62,000 nt of DNA, from contig NC_135553.1 in the NCBI RefSeq assembly GCF_964340395.1, positions 21,286,949 to 21,348,948 on the forward strand. Reading direction: 5' to 3'. Positions 1-39,081 of this stretch are shown one piece after another. This DNA comes from Glandiceps talaboti (taxonomy: Eukaryota > Hemichordata > Enteropneusta > Spengelidae). Position numbers and translations under genes: made by a program. Each line of letters opens with the position of its first letter. Positions within the stretch are counted from its first letter, which is position 1. The notes below the pieces were generated by a model. That model was given only the letters and a program-made list of their open reading frames with translations, did no database searches and had not been told where the DNA came from.

Positions 1-518
1 GCGATTGTTAATTCTTGTAATATCAGTGTCTTAGGTAAGATTGCAGTCACAAACACCGCCCCAAGGGGAGGGCTGCCAGCAGAATTGAGGATGGGGTGCT
101 TGATTTTTGTTTATCATGGGGGGGGGGGGGAGTAAACTAAACAAATCATTGTTACATTAACACAACGATATCATTATCACAAAAAAATGGACGAGAAAAC
201 ACTCGTATATTGATCAGGTTAATTTGCATAATTATTTTGTTATCGTTAATGGCACGTTCGTTTTAATAATTCACAGCTGAATGCAACATGTGAGTGAAGT
301 AATTGTGATAAACCTTTCATCGTCGTAGACTACACCCTCTTTTACGGCACCGTCCAAGACGGTGTCGCGGGAGAAATAACAGCTCTTGTTTGCGAGAATA
401 AAACCTTTAAACGAAATACCTTTGAATAAGCTATATGATTCAATAATTATATTCAATTTTTTTCTTTAAGAAAATTATCACTTTAAATGCATATCTGGTT
501 TGTATCGAACTTCTGTAG

Positions 519-12802
<12,284 letters not shown>

Positions 12803-13034
12803 ATGTACTACTATGGTGTAGATGTTGAGTATTGCTATCTTACCCGTACTTGACGTTGATTATGTGCTTTTTGAGGACTGAGTCTCTTAGACTATTATTT
12901 ACAATATTTTCATTCTTTTACCATATACACCGTCCAGAGTTTGACCATTTACGATACAAATGTATATATGAAGAATTACTCCTATCTACTTCGAAGATGA
13001 CTCCAATATGGTCTAACACTAAGCACATTTTAGG

Positions 13035-13347
13035 GGCGAAATCAATAGTTCAATGTAGGATAAAAAACTACAAAAATGTCGTCAAATTGAGACATAAAAG
13101 AATGTTCGCTATAGTAAATGCATGGCACTAAAACAAGTAAAGCGTCAACAAAAGAACTATTTTTCCCTTACTAACATACTGGCTTTGTATTCATAGTACT
13201 ACATACTATTACACATTAATTTGAAATTGATTGTGCTGTCTGAAACATTTTCAATTTTGGCCAATTTAGTTAGAGGGGGGGGGGGGGGTCTGAGGCCTAA
13301 CTATAAGAATTTAGTTTTTTATCCTACAATGAACTATTGATCTCGCC
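13035..13347. mobile_element. MITE, 313 bp with 36-bp inverted repeats
   Basis: Left arm 13035-13070 (ggcgaaatcaatagttcaat...) and right arm 13312-13347 match as inverted repeats with two mismatches. It holds a poly-G run and no ORF, and lies just after TRPM-A. Confidence 0.82.
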
Positions 13348-13986
13348 TCTTGTTATCAACCGATGAAAGAAATCGAAACATGTACATACCAGCAAATAAT
13401 ATCCCAGCAAAAAGCAGTCCATAAATTCTTAGAAATGAATCCTACAAAGTTGGTCAATTATATCTAAAGAATTATGTTTGAGTTAAAACATTATTTAGTA
13501 ACAGGTTCATTTGTCGAATGTCTACAGTGTTAGGTTCATTGTACCCAATCGTCCGTTTTTAGTTCATTTTTAAAACGAGACTGTCAGAATATCAACCAGA
13601 ATAAAAAATGTTATCACTTGAAAATGTTACATATGTTTTGTCAGATAATTGGCTACTATGTTGATTATGAAAATGTAAGATGCCTGACATTGTCTATTAA
13701 AAGGTCAAAGTTCATCGAAACAGTATGATACTACATGACAAATACACTGTAACAATAAGTCAAACTAATTAAAACAAGAGCCTATCATATGCATGGTGAA
13801 AAGTGGCCCGTGTAATTTATAATTAGTACAACCCATGTCACTTCTATAACAAAGCCCGAGAGAAATCCTGTTAAAGTACACACTTTCATCTCGTTTCAAA
13901 TGTTGAAAATTTTGTTCCCATAATCTTCATTATTCGTATGCAATTGTGAGATGTATTGCTCCAATTACTTTAAGCAATTTTAATTC

Positions 13987-13987
<1 letters not shown>

Positions 13988-14063
<76 letters not shown>
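13988..14063. repeat. (TA)n microsatellite
   Basis: About 76 bp of pure TA in the intergenic stretch after TRPM-A. Confidence 0.95.
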
Positions 14064-14066
<3 letters not shown>

Positions 14067-16158
14067 GATAGCAAGTGTTCAAGTGTTCTACGTGTTCAAT
14101 TAAAATTGTTTATAAATTCAGTGTTCCTTTAAACTGACTATATATGATACTCAAGATGTAATACATTATAATATTATCTCACCGTGATCACTAATACCAG
14201 TCTATTTAGCACATGCAATATTGAAAGAAGAAATTTCAGCCTGAGAATGTGACACGCCTTTTTGAAAAAAAAGATTGTATAGTTTCTAACAACACCAGTT
14301 CTTACAAATTTAAGTGTTATTTCTGCCATGTGTTCAGAGGAATGTTTTAACATCAAATAGCCATCGAAATCAATATATTCTATCATTAACATGATCACAT
14401 AGTGCATGTATTGTATGTATTATAACTACTAGCGTTCCTGTATATTATTGTGTAAGTACTACATTTTGCTGAAGTTCTAGTTTTTCGATTTAAATCTTTT
14501 TTCTTTCTTGTGGTGTACGCTTTATACTTTACTTTCAACTGAATATTTGTAAACAGCTGTGATATATTCAAACTTCCAGACCAGATCATTACAATTAACC
14601 CGTCACAAATTGTCAAGAAAGTATTTTTTTAAAATGAGTCTTTGATATTATTGAATGAATAAAAACATTTTCTGAAAACAAAAAGAAAATGGGTGGTTGA
14701 AATGCTTGTTTTTACGCTAACCATGAATTGTAGGTCAAATCTCAGAGCATGGTGATCTAAGGTGAAATGTGCCACCAGTGACCGCGCCATTTCTTACTCT
14801 CCCACTCCTGTCGTGTGGGGCGCCCTACTATTTTGAAAAATTATTTTTGCTTCCATGACCATAAATAATGTATTTCAATCACTTCGCTACAGTTTGTTTT
14901 AATTCTTCTCATCTTTACTCCTCTCAATTCATTTCAAATTTAATAATGGCTGCTATTTCTACTAGTACTAACACGGCATATTGATGAGTGTATTTCTCAA
15001 ATCACTGTGATTCTATGCAAATACATGTACTGTACGTACGTAGGTGCGCGTTATTTTTATATGACATTGTTTCATTCATTTAATTTATGTATATACATAT
15101 TGTTTATTCGTCTTTAGGCAATAGGCCAAAGTGACAATTACAAAATTTAATGAAAAAAACAGAATATAGTATAACTGGTTGTAAAATGTAGAAACTTATC
15201 AACTTATCAAGCAATATCAAGAGTCCATATACAACTCTTGTCTTAGATTTACAAACAAATTTACTAAGATTCCTCAACACAGTTGTGGAATTAGACCTCA
15301 GCAAATTATAGAATTTAAGACGGGTTGGAAAACGTCTATAGTAATTTGGTAGGAGACATCTTAAATTTTGATATAATGGGCATGCAAGGGTGAAATGATA
15401 TTTGTCTCCGATACCTTCTAAGCGTATTTCACAAAATAAGCTTGAATGTCAAGACTAAGACATGAACATTTCATTCTTGCATGTCTGTACTTCAACTCTG
15501 TAACTTCCATCGGATATGGTTCTAACATGCTTTTACATTTAATATATCAAGCTATCGGTAATGATACAAGTGTATAATATCAACAGGAGAGTGGGAAACT
15601 TGTCGAATAAGGTCTCAATTTTGCACAGGTTTATATATTGTGCCTATCTAATGTCCCTTGCTATATTAGGCATCGTGAATGTAACTTTGATTCCCAGTAC
15701 CACTTCTTACATAAACATATGTGCCATCCCTTATCTGTGCTGTACTCTCAGTTACCCAGCCTCTGGCCGTTTAGGGAGTGGCTGGGTAACCGAGACTATC
15801 CGATAGGCGACTACAGCTCCTGTTCTTGTCGATGTCACGTGGTCATCATTGTTGATTTTATAGAGTGTACTGAATACTCACAAATTTTTCAATCACACTA
15901 CTATACTAGACTGCTTCCGTGTCATCAACAATTAACATTACATGTGTATTCAGTTGATATACTAATGAAATAGTATATAAATAAACAGCAAAATATCATG
16001 GGCTACGTACAACTATATGAATCTGTCTTGTCTACCCTGTAAAGCTCGTCCGCATAATGTTATCAAAAATCACTTCATGTAAACTTATACTTTCATAATC
16101 ATTGGTATCATTATACAGGATTACGTTTGACCTTTCAGAACACTGGACTAACCTATAG

Positions 16159-16223
16159 AATCCAGACGATGGGGATTTTGAATTTTGTTTTCCCCAAAAT
16201 TCAAAATCCCCATCGCCTGGATT
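16159..16223. repeat. Hairpin, 29-bp stem with one mismatch, 7-nt loop
   Basis: Arms 16159-16187 and 16195-16223 (aatccagacgatggggattt... against its complement), loop ttttccc. It is intergenic; no gene was recognised near it, and it is possibly a small MITE. Confidence 0.85.
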
Positions 16224-17830
16224 GTAAGTTACAAAACCACGCCCCCTCCCCTTTACAGCTTGAGTCTAATGCCTGGTGTAGACATAGACTAACAGAAGGA
16301 GGAAGAGTTTTGTTTTAACGTAGGTTTACTATAGGCAATCATTGAATCGTGATGGCATAGGCAAACCTACACTTATGTCCGGATCTGAACCAGCCCTGCT
16401 GTAAATATTTCAAATAATATATTCGAACGTTGGCCGCCTTAATAAGATTGATTAAAATGTTTACTTTTTGACCTTCTGTCAAGTAAAGCGTTTGTCTGCT
16501 TTTCTAAAGGCAGACACATTTAAATGTAGATACAATTCACAGTATAGTCCGTGAATCGAACCGTGTCCTCGAGAACGATCGAGCGAACTGTTGACCCTTT
16601 CAACTGACGGCAGTCATCCAAAAAGTAAAAGACCATGTTGGCTACACACGAATATGGTCTTCAAATCACGGTGTGACGTCCTATGTACTGTGTACTGTTA
16701 TCTTGCAATGTAATATCAAGGTAAGGTTGTATAATTAGCAGACATGCTCAAGTAATTGGATATTCAGATAGTCATGTCTACGTCAAATGCTCATTGAATG
16801 ATGACAATGCTTTCGATCAACGGTAGGGCTACCATGGACGACTATGCATGCATGGCATGACATAATTACAATCAGTAACCAATATTACGTTATGACTATA
16901 CAATTCAAATACGCTATTTCTACATTTGTACATGCTATTTTAAACTATATGTACTTAAAATACACATATAGGGACGTGCAATCTTGCTTGCGTGGATGGT
17001 TACAAAATATACCATTACCAATTACTGATAGATATTTCATAGTATGAAGTGAGCGTGCAGTGTATGGAGAATACGTTTATTCGTAGCAATAGTTCGTATC
17101 CGTGTAAATCCTCAATTTATCAGGTAACATTACGCGTCGACCTTCTGCATATACAACAATGGGCATGCGTTTGCCCTGTCACATTTGTATTCTGATGAGA
17201 AATGGGTAAATGGAAAAGAAGAGAATATGCAATTCCTATTTGCATTTGCAAGTGGTAAGATAAGAAACGCGATGTAGAATGTTGAACATCTAGTTTCACA
17301 ATAGATATACTGCTGTAATTATAGCGAAATTTATTTTATTTATTTAAACTTTATTTAAAGAGGGTATAGATAACCTTGTTAGCTAAAAGCTAGTCTTCCG
17401 CAGGGGCCGCTAAAAGACAACAAAAACAGGGTAAGTAAAGCACACACAGAAATACAAATGTAAGACAAAAACAATAGGACAGCCATATCAGTGTCAAATC
17501 ATGACTTAATACTGTGTCAAAGGTCAAATGATGGCTGCCATTGTATGATATACATACCATCGCCATGCTTTGTTCACAAATTGGTTATTGTAATGTCATC
17601 ACGAGGTATGCTTGGTGAAATGATTAATTGTGTATATACTTGTCTCGTCCATTTCACAGACATCTAGCTGGCGGTAAGAATCTTTCTCGTCACATTTGGT
17701 ATTACCGGGGTGGAAACATTTTGGTGAAACAACATATGCCAAATCTGTGTTTTGTAAACTCAATCCATTGCAGAATGATAAAAAAATCAACATCATATAG
17801 ATCGATGGGTGAATTAATTAATAATGTTGG

Positions 17831-18172
17831 GTTCTTATATAGCGCTTTCCCACACCGTGCACAAAGCGCTTTACAATTATTACCCCTGGCTCAGATCAGA
17901 ACAGCACAACGGCCCTTTAGTCTTTCCTCAACTCCCCGGGGAGCATACAATCAATTGCAGCCATTTCAGCGCATAGGATTAAAGCCTTCACATTGCAACC
18001 TACATCCTACCAGGTCCCCAATTATACAGCTGGGTTAACTGAGGCACAGTCGTGGTTCAAATCTTGCCCAAGGACTTTGGCCACTCTGAAACAAACAGCA
18101 GGCATCGACAGGGCTCGAACCTGCAACCTGTAGATTCCAAGCCGGTCACGCTAACCATTCACCCATCATGAC
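17831..18172 (-). mobile_element. tRNA-derived SINE, inverted
   Basis: On the - strand the head has a pol III A-box-like TGGTTAGCGTGACCGG and a B box GGTTCGAGCCC about 30 bases later. A body with gtccttgggcaag and an end with aaagcgct..gcgctatataag follow. There is no tRNA fold beyond the boxes. It lies between TRPM-A and TRPM-B. Confidence 0.7.
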
Positions 18173-18297
18173 TCCACAAAAACAAATTATCATTTTAAAC
18201 GTCCATGATTACTTCTAAATACAAAATATGTCACTTTTTTTACAGGTAATCTCCGCGTCAATTGAAACTGTATGGTAAATATCTGAAAGGCGACAGA

Positions 18298-32063
<13,766 letters not shown>

Positions 32064-32147
32064 TAACGAATCAATGACTTTCATTAAAGGATAAGCAGTT
32101 CAATGCCGTTACTGCATTGAGTATATAAATTCGGGATACATATTTAA

Positions 32148-33060
32148 GTGTGGGGTTTCCATTCCTCTGACGATATCGAAAAGACTCGCAACAAGATGTT
32201 ACGTTGCATTCTGCAATTGTATAACAACACCCCTACCGTTACCATAAGAGGAGAATTGGGAAGAGTAACCCTAAAGGTTTATAGATACTGTAGAATTGTA
32301 AAATATTGGTTGAGGATTTTGAAAATGGAAGATGAAAGACTTGTATGCAGATGTTACGAGTTACATTTAAGCAAAATTGATATAGTTAAATATAATTTTG
32401 GGGCTAGAGATGTTAAACATTTACTCCAAAGCTATGGCTTTGGGGAGGTATGGGATCAACAAGGTGTTGGTGATGAATTGAGATTCCTAAAATATATTTA
32501 AGCAGAGATGCATTGATATTGATATACAATTATGGTCTGAAAGTATGAATATGTCTAGAAAACTTGATTTCATTTAAAAGGGAATTGTCTCTGGAACCTT
32601 ATTTAACCTCTTTTGATAAACCGATATTCAAACTGATGCTTTGTAAATTTAGTTTCCCTCTTGAAAATCGAAACTGGTCGTTGGAATGATACTCCAAGAG
32701 TAGAGAGACTTTGTGAAATGTGTAATTTAAATCAAGGAGAAGGTGAATTCCACTTTTTACTTGTATGTCCATTTTGTCCATTTTATACTTGTGTAGGATC
32801 AAAATATATTACAATTACTTTTATAATCCCCCACTGCCACACAATTTTGTATTACTTCTGTCGTCTTGAGAGGTTGACACTCTCAGAAAACTTAGAAGAT
32901 ATTTTTTTATGCTACTAAACTTAGGAAAGATGCTAGTAGAAACTGAGATACAAAGGACCCGACAAATTTGATATTTTCTAGTGATCCGTTCATTTTTGTA
33001 TTTTTAAAGTTTGTATTTTTTTGGCCGGTGGCCAACAGTACTGAATAAACGATTGATTGA
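32148..33060 (+). mobile_element. Non-LTR retrotransposon (CR1/L2-like) 3' end, degraded
   Basis: A 117-codon stretch at 32148-32501 (TIRGELGRVTLKVYRYCRIVKYW) resembles the region behind the reverse transcriptase of CR1/L2-type ORF2. Next, 32661-32790 encodes a zinc-finger-like ERLCEMCN...FHFLLVCPFC, typical of the extreme C-terminus of such elements. It ends with ggccggtggccaacagtactgaataaacgattgattga, a usual 3' terminus (AATAAA plus short repeats). Frames are broken, so it is inactive. Confidence 0.72.
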
Positions 33061-33161
33061 CATGTATTTAACGTATAATCAGAACTAGTGACATGTATGT
33101 TTGATGACAATCTTTTTAAAGTGGCCATATGGATGAAAAGTCTCTCACTTTTCTCGGCTTA

Positions 33162-33775
33162 CACGTTCATTGGTGATCTGGTGGGGCCCTCTAACTGTCT
33201 AGGAATTCTAACTTTTGCTGAGAGATTTGGCTGCCGTGACCTCATGGAAAGGGCATCCAATGTTGCAGAAACTAACTTCAGTGACATGGTACAGACCGAG
33301 GAATTTAGGGAACACCCCAGTGAAATTTTTAGGAAATATTTATCTGCAGCAGTCTGATATTTGTGTGGATATGGAGGAAAATGTTTAAAATGCGATGAAG
33401 TTAAGGGTTTCAGAAGACCGGAGTAGGGTGACATATATGCCAAGTCTGCTAAAATGTGTAAGATGGACGTACATATGGCCAAGTAGAATTGAATCACTTG
33501 ATTTTGATTCGGTTGATCAGTCATCTGATGATTTAAAATCTTTGATTGAAAGGGAAATGGATGATACTTTCAGAAAGTTCAACCACGATGTTATGACAAG
33601 GTGAGTGTCTCTTTTACGGTTGAACCCAAGAAACAGTTATGTGAGTTATTTCAATCTCGTCACAAAGCCTGGACCAATTCTACTCTCTACAGAGAGATTC
33701 CACCAATTCTAAACATTGCAGCTGTCACAGCCTTTCAGAAGATGTTACCTTTCTTGATCACAACTGACGGAATGT
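33162..33775 (+). pseudogene. Broken partial copy of the BTB-Kelch gene
   Basis: Aligns to 48046-48677 of the intact gene: the end of BTB2, the BACK domain and the first Kelch blade. Conserved stretches include CLGILTFAERFGC and IESLDFDSVDQ. It is disrupted by a small insertion near 33345 (tttatctgcagcagtc), a TAA replacing a Tyr codon near 33387, a deletion near 33561 and further indels after 33600. There is no N-terminal BTB part and nothing after the first blade. Confidence 0.92.
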
Positions 33776-34380
33776 AAAATGTGTACATTTCCTAACTAAC
33801 TGTAGAAATGATGATAAGAAATCGATTGCCACACAGGCAAATAGCAAAAGAGATAAAATAAAATAATCTGAATAAGTACTATGTAAACTCAACTCGAACT
33901 GTTTTACCATCATTATATATTGCTCATTTTTACATACTTGTCCAATCATTGTAAAAAAAGCAAAATTTAAAATCAACCTACCTACCAAATGACAATGTGA
34001 TGTTACTATGTTGCCCGTTGGAACAGCTTTTTTTATTTTGTCTGGCCTTATATGTGTAAACTTACATATATCAATTGGCAACACTGGTGACAATGTTAAT
34101 AAAAAGTTTAAACATGGGAGTTGGGCAATGCAAAGACATCCTGATACAAGAACAGCTTTTGCTTTCTTGGTGTGTTGCGGGGAACGCCATTTTATAAATG
34201 CCCTTTGACATTTATAAATTACGAGAAGAGCGACCCCTATCGGTAGCGGAAGTATCAGTCTCGCTGGACCTGGCGTTGTGACTGTGTATATGGTGGTTTT
34301 GTTTAACCACGTCTACAATCTGATTCTGAATCGTTTGATTTGATATCAGCAGTTTGTTTCATTGAAGTGCGAGAACAGAA

Positions 34381-34452
34381 TTGTTGTTGTTGTAGTTGTT
34401 GTTCTTGTTGTTGTTGTTGTTGTTGCTGTTGTTGTTGTTGTTGTTGTTGTTG
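34381..34452. repeat. (GTT)n microsatellite
   Basis: About 70 bp of gtt with single changes, in the gene-poor stretch behind the BTB pseudogene. Confidence 0.92.
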
Positions 34453-35220
34453 AGGTATCATTCGTTCTGCTGGCCATCACAAGGAAAAGTTTTTTTGACG
34501 GATTCATTGAGGTTGTCCAACTCAAAATGGCTGACAGTGTGACAGTGCAAAACAGATGAACAGTGAAAGTTCCACTGTCGACTTTCTTAGTGTTTTGACC
34601 TTACTGAACAGTCAGATGTTTTCCTTTAAAATGGAGTGAAAAGATGGACGATCTCCAGTGTTGGGGTAAGTTGTGTCTCCTGATATTTCCTATATTTATT
34701 TCTCATCGCCTCAGTGTTAATTTGTTCCCTCAAAAACTGAACTGATATATAATCCCACCATGGAAGGGTTTGGAGAAATATATTAGTAAAATTAAGCATT
34801 ACAGTTGTCAACCTAGGTAATTTTCTGTGAACAAAGATCTGCAAACCTTTTTCTTTGATGGGCATCGTATGTTTATGTAAGTGAATGAGATACTGTCACT
34901 AAGTGGGAAGGATATGCATTTTTATTTGTTGTATTGAAACATTCTGTAGTGAACGTACATGTGTGTTGGGGTGGGAGTGTGGGATGTGTGTGTGATCCAT
35001 ATTAAACCCTCTAAATCCACCTCTATAATGGATGTAGTTACATAGCGTTCCAGAAACCAAGTGAATAAAAGGTAGGAAAAATAGTTTTCATATTTGTAGT
35101 ACTTAGTTTTCCATAAATGATTATTTATAATTGATGGTTTCTGAGTTATTTTATTCATTTTATGTCATGCTTATATCTCCACCAAAGTAACTAAAATATT
35201 GGTTTGTTTGCCATTGGTAG

Positions 35221-35593
35221 GATTGTCCCAAATCGAGCTCAGGATGTTCAGACGCAAACAAGGAGAAGTACAATGTAGCTAGAAACCTAGTCAAGAAGTC
35301 TGTATTTCCTACACCTAGTAAATCTGTTGCTGAAGTCAAGAAGCCATGGGAACATCCTAAATGTGGTTGGATACCTCATCCAGCCACCAAGAGAGCACTC
35401 TTTATGAATAAGATCCTGCTACAAGTATAAGAAACGGAACAAGAGAAAGACCCAAAAACCAAGGACAAGACTCCATGCATGATGATAACAGTTGTAGACT
35501 TCTGCAGAGCTTTGCTCCATACCATACAGCAATACCAGTAGATGTGGATAGTATTGATATTGAAAGTGTGGCAGCAATGCCAAAGTATTTTTA
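35221..35593 (+). pseudogene. Exon-like open frame, unknown protein, probably broken
   Basis: A frame opens exactly after an acceptor-like ccattggtag and reads DCPKSSSGCSDANKEKYN, VAEVKKPWEHPKCGWIPHPA, NKILLQV, then stop at 35428-35430. A shifted frame continues with coding-like text (DDNSCRLLQSFAPYHTAIP, VAAMPKYF, stop at 35591-35593). An AATAAA follows at about 35895. This could be a terminal exon with a frameshift, or a transposon remnant. No family was recognised. Confidence 0.35.
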
Positions 35594-35654
35594 ATGTATA
35601 TAACTAAGGACGCCAACATGAAAATACTTGATCATTTCAGGCACACTTATAATG

Positions 35655-35801
35655 ATGATGATGGTGACATTGATAGTGCCAAAAGTGATGATGATGATGA
35701 TGATGATAATAATGACAGCGACAACATTGACAATCAAAACGATTATGATGAACAGAACCATCACTGTGACAGTGGTGGTGGTGGTGGTGGTGGTGGTGGT
35801 G
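35655..35801. repeat. (GAT)n and (GGT)n runs
   Basis: Trinucleotide runs at about 35655-35710 and 35772-35801 give poly-Asp and poly-Gly open frames that are most likely not coding. Confidence 0.85.
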
Positions 35802-36991
35802 CATTGATGTTAGTGATGGGGAAGGATATGGTGGTAGTTAGACTAAAGATGTATATTGTACATGGAATTTAGTTGTGTTCATGGCAGTAGATTGAATAAA
35901 AACGTTTTCGTAGTAAAAGAGATTTTGTATGGCTAATAATAACATCAGTTCAGTATTTTCTCTTCACAGAAATTTTTTTAAAACATTTTGCAGCACAAAC
36001 ACCCAGTCCAAAAAACATTGTGACCCTCCCATTGGTACTGGCTCAAAAATCTTGACCCCCCCCCCCAAATACAGGTGGGAAAATTTGTGATCCTCCCCAA
36101 ATCCCCCCCCCGGCCCTCCCCCTGGTACTTTACGCTCAGTCCCTTACGTCACTTGTGTTTTCCTTGGCTGAAAGAAGAAAAATATTGATGAATAACACCT
36201 AACTATATATCCTACACATAGATTATCACGAACAGAGGTAAAACATGGAAAAATAGACTTAGTTTCAGTTTACTTTAATGACATATGTTTTGATTTCTTT
36301 AATAGTAAACTTGCAAACCAGCCATCTTGAATATCCTGAATGTTGCATCATGGGAAATGTGATGATCAGTATGAATCAATCAGTATTGTTAACAATTGGT
36401 TCACGTTGTTTGTAACCACAAACAATATAGTCATGGTTATCCTGCCCATTGTAGGAGCTCCAGGTTAAGTATTACGACAATTACAGATAATCCCATAATC
36501 ATTTGCATCTGAGCATGCTCAGTCTGGATTGCAAATTTCCAATTACATGCAAACACAATGTTATAATACATCGGTTTAAAGAAATTCAAATTTTTAGAAT
36601 GTAATGCACGTATTAGCCTAGTGTATTAAACTGATAAGAAGTGGACATTTTGGTTTCTGAAACACAGTCCACATATTGCAATTCGATGTAGGTTGTGTTA
36701 ACGATGGCGGACAGTTCTCTTCACCATTGGAGAATCCTGATATCCCAAACGTCTTGAAGGTAAAGATGTCAACGACCTACGGCGATCATCTATTAGAGAA
36801 CAATTAAAATTATACACTATGTCTTGACTTTGTAGATGAAATGAATCCTTGATTATATCATTTCTTTCTATTTCTCATCACTCAACACACACTTCTCTGG
36901 CCAAAAATAGATAGATAAGAAATGTGCAAAACAAATAACGGAATAAATAACAAGAGAACACAGCCCTCTATGGCCAGATATGAAAACAAAA

Positions 36992-37000
36992 TGACGTCAC
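36992..37000 (+). promoter_or_regulatory. CRE-like palindrome TGACGTCA
   Basis: tgacgtcac 11 nt before the candidate ATG at 37011. The consensus CREB/ATF site is established; its use here is inference. Confidence 0.25.
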
Positions 37001-37010
37001 TACTTGCAAG

Positions 37011-37075
37011 ATGGCGACGATACTGCCTCTTTCTGACTACACGTGCTATGTTTTGAGTAGATGGGATTGTTACAG
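37011..37075 (+). CDS. Candidate first coding exon (weak)
   Basis: ATGGCGACG in a good context (caag before the ATG) opens MATILPLSDYTCYVLSRW and runs 65 nt to a consensus donor (acag|gtaagatc). A CRE-like tgacgtcac lies at 36992-37000. No second exon was found on the + strand, so this is only a promoter-plus-exon candidate. Confidence 0.22.
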
Positions 37076-37382
37076 GTAAGATCACAACATAAACATGCAC
37101 ACTTTTTACTTTTATATTTCAAATGGTTGGCTTATTATTCTTAAAGGGATACAAGATGAATGTATTTAAATTTTGTTGGGATGTATTTTTTTCCTGCATA
37201 TAAAAAGTTACTCACAGTATTCTACCTGCTGATGCATCACTTCCAATTGACTCAACTCAAACGTTGTATCAAGATATAACTCATAAATGATCCCATGACG
37301 TAATTTATTTATATATAAAATGTTTTCAGGAAATCCTTACTATGCAATCAACTGTTCTAGCACTGCCAGAACAAAAATTGTG

Positions 37383-37745
37383 AGGCCTAATAAAATGTGT
37401 GGTTCGGGTTATATTCAATTTTAGAATAGGTGGGATAAGTAGATCTTTTATTTATATATCTTTTTTATATGAGTCGCTAGTTCAGGTATTTATGTTTTCC
37501 GATGTTTTCCATATGGTCTCTGTGATATTGGATTCTTCTCATCAGATGTGCAGTCATTACAGATTGTAAGAACAGTTTGGTATTGTCTTTTTTAAGTTGA
37601 TGTCCACATCCACTTTATTCGTTGCGAGACAATTTTCGCGATTTTATTATTTTTTCTTGAACTAGTAAAAAGAAAACACGTTTAGGTCAGCGTGAAAAAT
37701 CAGATGGGGTCTGGTAACCAGAACCAAACATATTTTGGGGCCTAA
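37383..37745. mobile_element. MITE family M1, copy 2
   Basis: Same body and ends as copy 1 (aggcctaataaaatgtgtgg ... accagaaccaaacatatttt...gcct), same orientation. It lies in the gene-poor stretch 33.8-38.7 kb. Confidence 0.85.
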
Positions 37746-38004
37746 TGTCATAGAAGGTGTGCATCGATATCAACATTTTACCAGAGTTGTTTAATCGAAG
37801 TTATTTGTATTAAGTATTTTTCACTTGAGTAAAAGTTCTATAATTTCAGGTTATGCCATTGTCGGGTGTTATGAAGACAAACTAAATTGAGAGTATACTA
37901 TAAAATAGATTTCATAGGCAACATAATAATTAGGTTTTGCCATTGAGCAGTCAATTTGATAGTGTGGGAGGGGGTGGTAGTGCACATTCAAGATATGTTG
38001 TGTT

Positions 38005-38440
38005 CTTCAACCATATCAGGCTTCTAAACCACTGTAAGATACATAGTGTTGATCAGCCTTATCTAACTTCAAAACCACTCTAAGATACGTATTACATCGT
38101 TTTGTTCAGGCCCTATCAGGCTTCTATACCACTCTAAGGTACGTGATGTTGTTCAGTCATATAGGGCTTCTAAACAACTGTACGATATGCCATGTTGATC
38201 AGCCCTATCAGGCTTCTAAACCACTGTCAGATACATCACGTTCTGCAGCGCTATCAATCTACTAAACCACTGTAAGATATATGTTGTGTTGTGTTGTGTT
38301 GTGCTGTGTTGTGTTGTGTTGTGTTGTGTTGTGTTGTGTCGTGTTGTGTTGTGTCGTTCAGCACTATCAGACTTCTAAACCACTGTAAGATATGTTGTGT
38401 TGTTCAGCCCTATCAAGTTTCTAAACCACTAAACTTCTAA
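38005..38440. repeat. Minisatellite, about 50-bp unit, with inner TGTGT run
   Basis: Unit close to ccctatcaggcttctaaacc + actgtaagatac + gttgttcag, repeated about eight times with drift. It is interrupted at 38283-38360 by (TGTGT)n. Confidence 0.85.
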
Positions 38441-38701
38441 AAAGATTCACAGCTAATAGCATTGAACGAATATCGTATTTCTCAAATAAGGTCGCTATGT
38501 GATTTTGTTTTAAATACTTAGCCTGTACAACCCCTGTAATATACATGTAAGTGATTGCATGCTCCCCATGGAGTTGAGGTTAACCGTGATATGGCACATT
38601 AACTTATTATTTAATGATAGGTGCAATGCTTGTGATGCACTTTTAGCAGTGTGGATTACTATGTAGAAACTTGAAACTTGAAATTCATTGATGGTACTTA
38701 C

Positions 38702-39046
38702 GATTGTCATACCAGTGATAGTACTTCTTGTCTGAATCGATTTCATCTTTCTTATCATCACAATAGCAGTCCTTTCTCTCATCATAACACATTTCATGAT
38801 AATTTCTGCATATTCCATCAGTACACCGTATCCTTCCATCATCACAGACTGTTGTTTGGAACAAAAACAAAATGTCTTGATTTCAACACGAACACCTGTT
38901 TGCAGGTCAGAGGTCACACTTACCTTAAAGCCTAAGTGTGACATTATATACTGAATATAACTAATGAATATTTATTATCCTAAGAAGATTGTAAGAAGTT
39001 GTTGATGATTAACCATGATGACGTCGTCAATGAACGTATCATTTAC

Positions 39047-39081
<35 letters not shown>

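Larger units (their letters stand above)
12803..17830. other. Intergenic stretch between TRPM-A and the SINE
   Basis: Holds the MITE at 13035, the TA run at 13988, a short stem gttacccagcc at 15751/15780 and the hairpin at 16159. A stretch at 15104-15300 may be a LINE 3' remnant (- strand LRNLSKFVCKS...), at low confidence. No TRPM N-terminal exon was recognised. Confidence 0.6.
33776..37010. other. Gene-poor stretch
   Basis: Apart from the GTT run, the exon-like frame at 35221 and poly-C runs near 36058 and 36108, I see no supported gene on either strand. Confidence 0.55.

Noticed and set aside
15104-15304. - strand frame LRNLSKFVCKS as a gene
   Set aside because: Resembles text often seen in LINE 3' regions, but too short and too degraded to call with confidence.
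18010-18172. tRNA gene suggested by A-box and B-box-like sequences
   Set aside because: The boxes are embedded in a longer conserved SINE body and no cloverleaf with paired acceptor stem was found.
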